Assembly (NCBI GenBank): GCA_964525995.1 | Contig: CAZGIM010000003.1 | Coordinates: 1-64,000, forward strand | DNA length: 64,000 nt | Direction: 5' to 3' | Source: CAIVAT01 sp964525995 | GTDB taxonomy: Bacteria; Bacteroidota; Bacteroidia; Bacteroidales; FEN-979 | Part shown: one piece after another, positions 60,123 through 64,000 of the stretch | Numbering within the stretch: position 1 is the stretch's first letter | Layout: every line of letters starts with the position of its first letter | Notes under the pieces: generated by a model | What the model was told of the DNA's origin: nothing | The model's database searches: none | The model's input: only the letters and a program-made list of their open reading frames with translations | Translations under genes and position numbers: made by a program

Positions 60123-61949
60123 TCAATTGCCTGCCAGGGATTTGCATATTTCCAAATTGATCTGCCTGATCTTTTCCAAATCCGGTTTAATCACCTTCCG
60201 GTCGTAAGTCATCAATCCGTTGACTTCTATCTCCACATCAGTGGTCTGCGTGTAGATGGCCGCCGAAAATCCCGAAGGGATGAGCTTTTTCAGTTTTTCT
60301 GCCAGTTTGATATAGGCATTGGTCAGATCTTCGGCATTTTTGTACTCCACGTAACCCCAATTCCGGTCTTCCACCCAAAGATGACCGGGAACCGCCAATC
60401 CGAGTCCGCCATACTCACCTAAAACACAGACTCTGCTGCCATCGTAAAGGGTCAGTTCGGGATCGGGATAGTGGTGAATATCAAGCATGTCGCCAACCGG
60501 GTAGAAGTTGCCGCCGCTGGCCGGATTAACCAGCCGGGACGGGTCATAGCTTTTGGTCCACTCGGTGATTTCCACCGTTTTAAACTGGCCCCATGATTCG
60601 TTAAAAGGGACCCAGGTTACCACTGAGGGATTGGAGATGAGCATATCAATGATGGATTTCCATTCGGTCCTGAAATGATCCTCCGATTCTTTCGACCTGA
60701 TAGCTTCCTGGCCATTGAAGAACTGCCGGGTCTGCCATTGGGGGCCACGATCGCCGGAGGGCATATCCTGCCATACCAGGATTCCTTCGCGGTCGCAATG
60801 ATAGTACCAGCGCGCCGGTTCGACCTTTACATGTTTACGAATCAAATTGAATCCCAGTTCTTTGGTTTTTACGATGTCGTATCTTAACGCTTCATCGGTG
60901 GGCGCTGTATATAATCCGTCGGGCCACCAACCCTGGTCTAGCGGACCGAATTGGAAATAATCTTTATTGTTTAACTGGAGTCTGTAAATCCCGTTGACAT
61001 CCTGTTTCGTGGAAATCTTTCGCATCCCGAAGTAACTGGTGACCCGGTCAGCCGGTTGTCCGTTAATCAGGAGTATGACTTCAAGATCATACAGCTTTGG
61101 ATGTTCCGGGCTCCACAACTGAATGTCTTTCAATCCCAGAAGAACCTCCTGTCCGGCGACTGACCGTCCTGAAGCAATCACTTTTCCCTGGTCAAGAACG
61201 CTGACCTTGACCAATGAGGACAAGTCAGATTTGCCGGTAGTGGCGATGACCGAAACTGTATTCCGATCGATATTAGGAATAGTACGTAATCCTGTGATAT
61301 GATTTACACCCACGGGTTCAAGCCAGACCGTCTGCCAAATCCCGGTTACCGCGGTGTACCAGATACCCCGGGGATCGCTGACCTGTTTTCCTCTTGGCTG
61401 ATAGCGTTTATCGGTAGGGTCCCAAACCCGGACTACCAGATTTTGATCTTTTTCTTTCGTCAGATAAGGCGTTATGTCGAATGAGAACGCGGTGTATCCG
61501 CCCTGGTGTGATCCGATCATGATGTCGTTGACCCAGACATCCGTTTTCCAGTCAACTGCCCCGAAATTCAGGATTACTTCGCTTTTCCGCCAAGTTTCAG
61601 GAATTGTAAAGGAACGGTGGTACCACAATTCATTTTCATTCCTAACCATTTTCTGAATCCCTGAAAGGCTCGATTCGATCGCAAAGGGAACCAGAATTTT
61701 TCCATCGAATTTGTCAGGTATCGCACTCCCTCGTGGAAGAATGGTATAATCCCAGAGTCCGTTGAGATTTTGCCATTCATTCCGCTTCAGAATGGGACGG
61801 GGATATTCGGGTAAAGGGCAGGAGGGATCGATTTGCTGCACCCAGCTGGTTTTAATATGGTTGCCGGCAGGCTGCCACGACTGGGTAAATGCCGGACTTA
61901 TATAGGCCAGGGAAAGGAACAGGATAATGCAGCGTGTTTTTTCTTTCAT
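60123..61949 (-). CDS. GH2 beta-glycosidase, exported
   Basis: From ATG 61949 the 608-residue protein has a signal peptide (MKEKTRCIILFLSLAYISPAFTQ). The GH2 order of sugar-binding, immunoglobulin-like and TIM-barrel domains follows. Catalytic residues are the acid/base E451 in WVPFNESWG and the nucleophile E512 in VLGEYGGLG. The family includes beta-galactosidases, glucuronidases and mannosidases; specificity is not clear. The spacing to the GT39-like gene is 35 bp, with the GT39 upstream on the same strand, so they may be co-transcribed. Confidence 0.88.
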   Translation of the reverse strand: MKEKTRCIILFLSLAYISPAFTQSWQPAGNHIKTSWVQQIDPSCPLPEYPRPILKRNEWQNLNGLWDYTILPRGSAIPDKFDGKILVPFAIESSLSGIQKMVRNENELWYHRSFTIPETWRKSEVILNFGAVDWKTDVWVNDIMIGSHQGGYTAFSFDITPYLTKEKDQNLVVRVWDPTDKRYQPRGKQVSDPRGIWYTAVTGIWQTVWLEPVGVNHITGLRTIPNIDRNTVSVIATTGKSDLSSLVKVSVLDQGKVIASGRSVAGQEVLLGLKDIQLWSPEHPKLYDLEVILLINGQPADRVTSYFGMRKISTKQDVNGIYRLQLNNKDYFQFGPLDQGWWPDGLYTAPTDEALRYDIVKTKELGFNLIRKHVKVEPARWYYHCDREGILVWQDMPSGDRGPQWQTRQFFNGQEAIRSKESEDHFRTEWKSIIDMLISNPSVVTWVPFNESWGQFKTVEITEWTKSYDPSRLVNPASGGNFYPVGDMLDIHHYPDPELTLYDGSRVCVLGEYGGLGLAVPGHLWVEDRNWGYVEYKNAEDLTNAYIKLAEKLKKLIPSGFSAAIYTQTTDVEIEVNGLMTYDRKVIKPDLEKIRQINLEICKSLAGN

Positions 61950-61984
61950 CTTAAGACGGGGATTACTTAAATACAATATTACTT

Positions 61985-63526
61985 TTATTCAAAAGGAGTC
62001 CTGACATTCGGAATCTGCTCTTTCAGGAAGGCGTTGAAACTTTTCCGTGGTTGAGAATATAACCATACACTTGTTCCGTACTCCCGGGCCAGGGGATTTT
62101 GCACAGAACCTACCAGGCGGATTTCTGCAAAGAGCTTTTGAAGATCTTCGTCTGTTTCACCTTCATTGATATAAATCAGATGGGTGATCTCCTGTTTGGG
62201 ATAACGCGGGAACCAATAGTAAAAACTTTCCGATAGACACGCAGGCTCGGGCAAGCCATATTTCTTTCCCAATACCATGATGGCTCCGGCTTCTCCGTAA
62301 TTATCCGCAAAAATCATTACCGGTATTTTGTCGGGAACCTGCCGGTATGCCTGGTCGGTCAGCGAAGCGATCTCGTCCCAGCCTAACATATCGGCATAAT
62401 CCTGGGGCAGTTGATGCACCTTTCCTGACTCCCAGCGAAGCATCATGTCGAGTTGGGTAGCCTGCCTTATCCGGGCAAAGTAGGCCTTCAGGTTTTCCTG
62501 CCTGAAAACGGGTATACCCATGGGTACGAGCGGAACGGTGAAAGCAAACAGGAGAAAAATCAGCGTCACCCTCCAGAACTTTGGTTGAATTGCTTTTTCG
62601 ATGATAACCGAACCTGTAGCGATCCAGACCGGTAGCAGACCGGCTGTATAGTAACTTTTTCCCCTGAGCAGGGCCAGTATGATCACGACCAGAATGGTGC
62701 CAAGGATTACCGGCCGATAGGGTGCCAGCAGTTTTCGGGTCAGGCCAAAAAATAATCCGGGAATGATCAGGATGATGGCCATACAGCCAAGGAATGCCTG
62801 GTCGGTAATGAAGGTGATCCTGTCAACGTGTACCAGCTGACTTTCCTGAAGCGCTTTCATGTGTATAAGTGCCGGCCAGTTATGCATGAATTGCCAGATA
62901 ATATTTGGAGAAAGGATCACCAGGGCCAGGACAACCGCTAAATAAAACTTTCGGTTACGGAAGATGATCCTGTATTGCGAGAAAAGGAACGCGACCATGA
63001 CAGATAAGATAAGCAAAGCCATCAGATACTTGTTCATCAGTGCCACACCTGCTGTTATCCCCATTAAAAGTAAGTACTTGTCATTGCGGCTGTTTATCCA
63101 GCGGAGAATAACATACAGGAAAAGACTCCATATAAAAAGATCGAAATAGACCGGCTGAAACATATAAAATGCCCTCAGGTTCAGAGGAGTTACCATGATT
63201 CCTACTGCAGTGAGTACCTGTGCATATGTTCCCCCTTTCATTTCACGGGCGATCCCGGCACCCACCAGGAGATAAAGACCGCTGAACAGGGCCGGCAACA
63301 ACCTGACAGCTAATAAAGAATAACCCATGGTGTTGATCACTATCCAGGCCACCAGTCCTGTAAAGGGTGGCACGGAGGCATAGCCGGCTGAAAGGTGCTG
63401 ACCCAATGAGAAATAAAGGAGTTCATCGCGGTGAAAACCAAGCGTGTTATAAAATAGAAGATGAATGGAACTATTGGCCAGGGCCAGCATCAAAATCCAC
63501 AGCCTGTTGCCTGAAAGAAATTTCAT
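61985..63526 (-). CDS. GT39/ArnT-like membrane glycosyltransferase
   Basis: The 513-residue protein has about ten to eleven hydrophobic helices. The catalytic acidic pair D34-E35 sits in the first periplasmic loop (FHRDELLYFSLGQHLSAGY), as in PMT/ArnT family GT-C enzymes. A soluble C-terminal region of about 140 residues follows. GT-C enzymes use polyprenyl-phosphate-linked sugars to modify lipids or proteins on the periplasmic side. The acceptor is unknown. It is upstream of the GH2 gene by 35 bp on the same strand. Confidence 0.83.
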   Translation of the reverse strand: MKFLSGNRLWILMLALANSSIHLLFYNTLGFHRDELLYFSLGQHLSAGYASVPPFTGLVAWIVINTMGYSLLAVRLLPALFSGLYLLVGAGIAREMKGGTYAQVLTAVGIMVTPLNLRAFYMFQPVYFDLFIWSLFLYVILRWINSRNDKYLLLMGITAGVALMNKYLMALLILSVMVAFLFSQYRIIFRNRKFYLAVVLALVILSPNIIWQFMHNWPALIHMKALQESQLVHVDRITFITDQAFLGCMAIILIIPGLFFGLTRKLLAPYRPVILGTILVVIILALLRGKSYYTAGLLPVWIATGSVIIEKAIQPKFWRVTLIFLLFAFTVPLVPMGIPVFRQENLKAYFARIRQATQLDMMLRWESGKVHQLPQDYADMLGWDEIASLTDQAYRQVPDKIPVMIFADNYGEAGAIMVLGKKYGLPEPACLSESFYYWFPRYPKQEITHLIYINEGETDEDLQKLFAEIRLVGSVQNPLAREYGTSVWLYSQPRKSFNAFLKEQIPNVRTPFE

Positions 63527-63624
63527 ATGATTCTGATCAAGCGATAAATATACAGATTATCCTGAATTCCGCAGTTGCCGGGCAAGAGGAAATTACAGTT
63601 ATTTTTATCAGGTATTTTAATTAT

Positions 63625-63632
63625 TATTTTTG
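63625..63632 (+). promoter_or_regulatory. Decarboxylase gene promoter -7 element TATTTTTG
   Basis: TATTTTTG fits TAnnTTTG, 43 bp before ATG 63676. The predicted leader is about 36 bases. Confidence 0.5.
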
Positions 63633-63675
63633 CTTTGTAGGAACCAATCTGTAAACTATTTCTAAACCTATAACC

Positions 63676-64000
63676 ATGGAAAAACAATACACGATATCCC
63701 GCTACTTACTGTACCGTTTAAAAGAGGCCGGGATCAACCATCTTTTCGGAGTTCCCGGTGATTATAATCTGGATTTTCTGGATGAAGTTATGGAGAGTCC
63801 AATTAAATGGGTTGGTAACTGTAACGAATTAAATGCCGGATATGCAGCCGATGGTTATGCGCGTCTCAATGGTATCGGAGCGGCTGTGGTTACCTATGGT
63901 GTGGGTGGATTGAGTATTATCAATGCCGTTGCCGGGGCTTTTGCCGAACTGATTCCCATCATTATCATTAGCGGAGCGCCACCTGCTCGACGCCGGGAGG
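63676..64000 (+). CDS. Thiamine-diphosphate decarboxylase (pyruvate/indolepyruvate-like), 5' part
   Basis: The 108 codons visible before the window edge encode YLLYRLKEAGINHLFGVPGDYNLDFLD and the thiamine-activating glutamate E51 in NCNELNAGYAADGYAR, followed by GVGGLSIINAVAGAFAE. This is the N-terminal domain of pyruvate or indole-3-pyruvate decarboxylase rather than acetolactate synthase. The gene is cut by the end of the window, so substrate residues cannot be seen. It would convert a 2-oxo acid to the aldehyde and CO2. Confidence 0.85.
   Translation, partial: MEKQYTISRYLLYRLKEAGINHLFGVPGDYNLDFLDEVMESPIKWVGNCNELNAGYAADGYARLNGIGAAVVTYGVGGLSIINAVAGAFAELIPIIIISGAPPARRRE

Noticed and set aside
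1..64000. CRISPR arrays, tRNA, rRNA and insertion sequences
   Set aside because: No regularly spaced repeats, cloverleaf-like segment, rRNA sequence or transposase frame was seen by eye; a covariance-model search would be needed to exclude small RNAs.

Overview
The window looks like chromosomal DNA of a Bacteroidota bacterium, most likely an anaerobic or fermentative Bacteroidales-type lineage. The evidence is internal. Several proteins end in type IX secretion (T9SS) C-terminal sorting domains. Many genes are preceded by the Bacteroidota -7 promoter element TAnnTTTG, in a few cases with a TTG about 18-20 bp upstream. Most genes lack a strong Shine-Dalgarno sequence. The window also carries EF-G2, DUF3109 and an SDR-type threonine dehydrogenase. 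No rRNA, tRNA, CRISPR array, intact insertion sequence or prophage was seen.

Layout. 1-5.4 kb is a decayed accessory stretch. It has an orphan T9SS tail, an antitoxin-like gene broken by a stop codon, an SRPBCC gene with an internal deletion and a peptidase M28 N-terminus with two stops. Intact NudC, OmpA-like and T9SS metallophosphoesterase genes lie among them, and two direct copies of a dispersed ~95-bp element bound part of it. 5.5-11.4 kb has a large T9SS beta-propeller-like protein, a SprT-like protease, a tiny lipoprotein and MlaE-MlaF-CvpA. 11.4-19 kb has pgk and envelope polysaccharide/lipid genes (GT9, nitrilase, GT2, deacetylase, O-antigen-ligase-like, lipid kinase). 19-24 kb is a minus-strand run with ispG, tsaB and an HlyD/TolC efflux pair. 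24-29 kb is the ATP synthase operon atpBEFHAG without atpD/atpC. 29-38 kb has ferritin, DUF3109, a TPR protein, an MsrB-MsrA fusion, a minimal T9SS cargo, a PfkB-family kinase, EF-G2 and an MFS transporter.

38-56 kb is metabolically coherent and the most interesting part. It holds glycine C-acetyltransferase (kbl), a secreted P1-nuclease/phospholipase-C-like enzyme fused to a probable outer-membrane barrel, an anti-sigma-like protein and acpS. Next comes a run of AMP-forming acetate-type ligase, dedicated acyl carrier protein, a second Kbl-like alpha-oxoamine synthase, a SatP-type acetate transporter and a thioredoxin-like protein. Further on are a porin, an ADP-forming acyl-CoA synthetase fused to GNAT, and L-threonine 3-dehydrogenase. 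Tdh, Kbl, the ADP-forming synthetase and SatP make a plausible threonine to glycine plus acetate plus ATP route. The ligase-ACP-synthase trio suggests a separate ACP-tethered alpha-oxoamine pathway that I do not recognise as a described system.

56-64 kb has a GH27 alpha-galactosidase-like enzyme, a GrpB-family protein, a GH2 enzyme, a GT39-like membrane glycosyltransferase and the start of a pyruvate/indolepyruvate decarboxylase-like gene cut by the window edge. All functions are read by eye from motifs; no database search was run.
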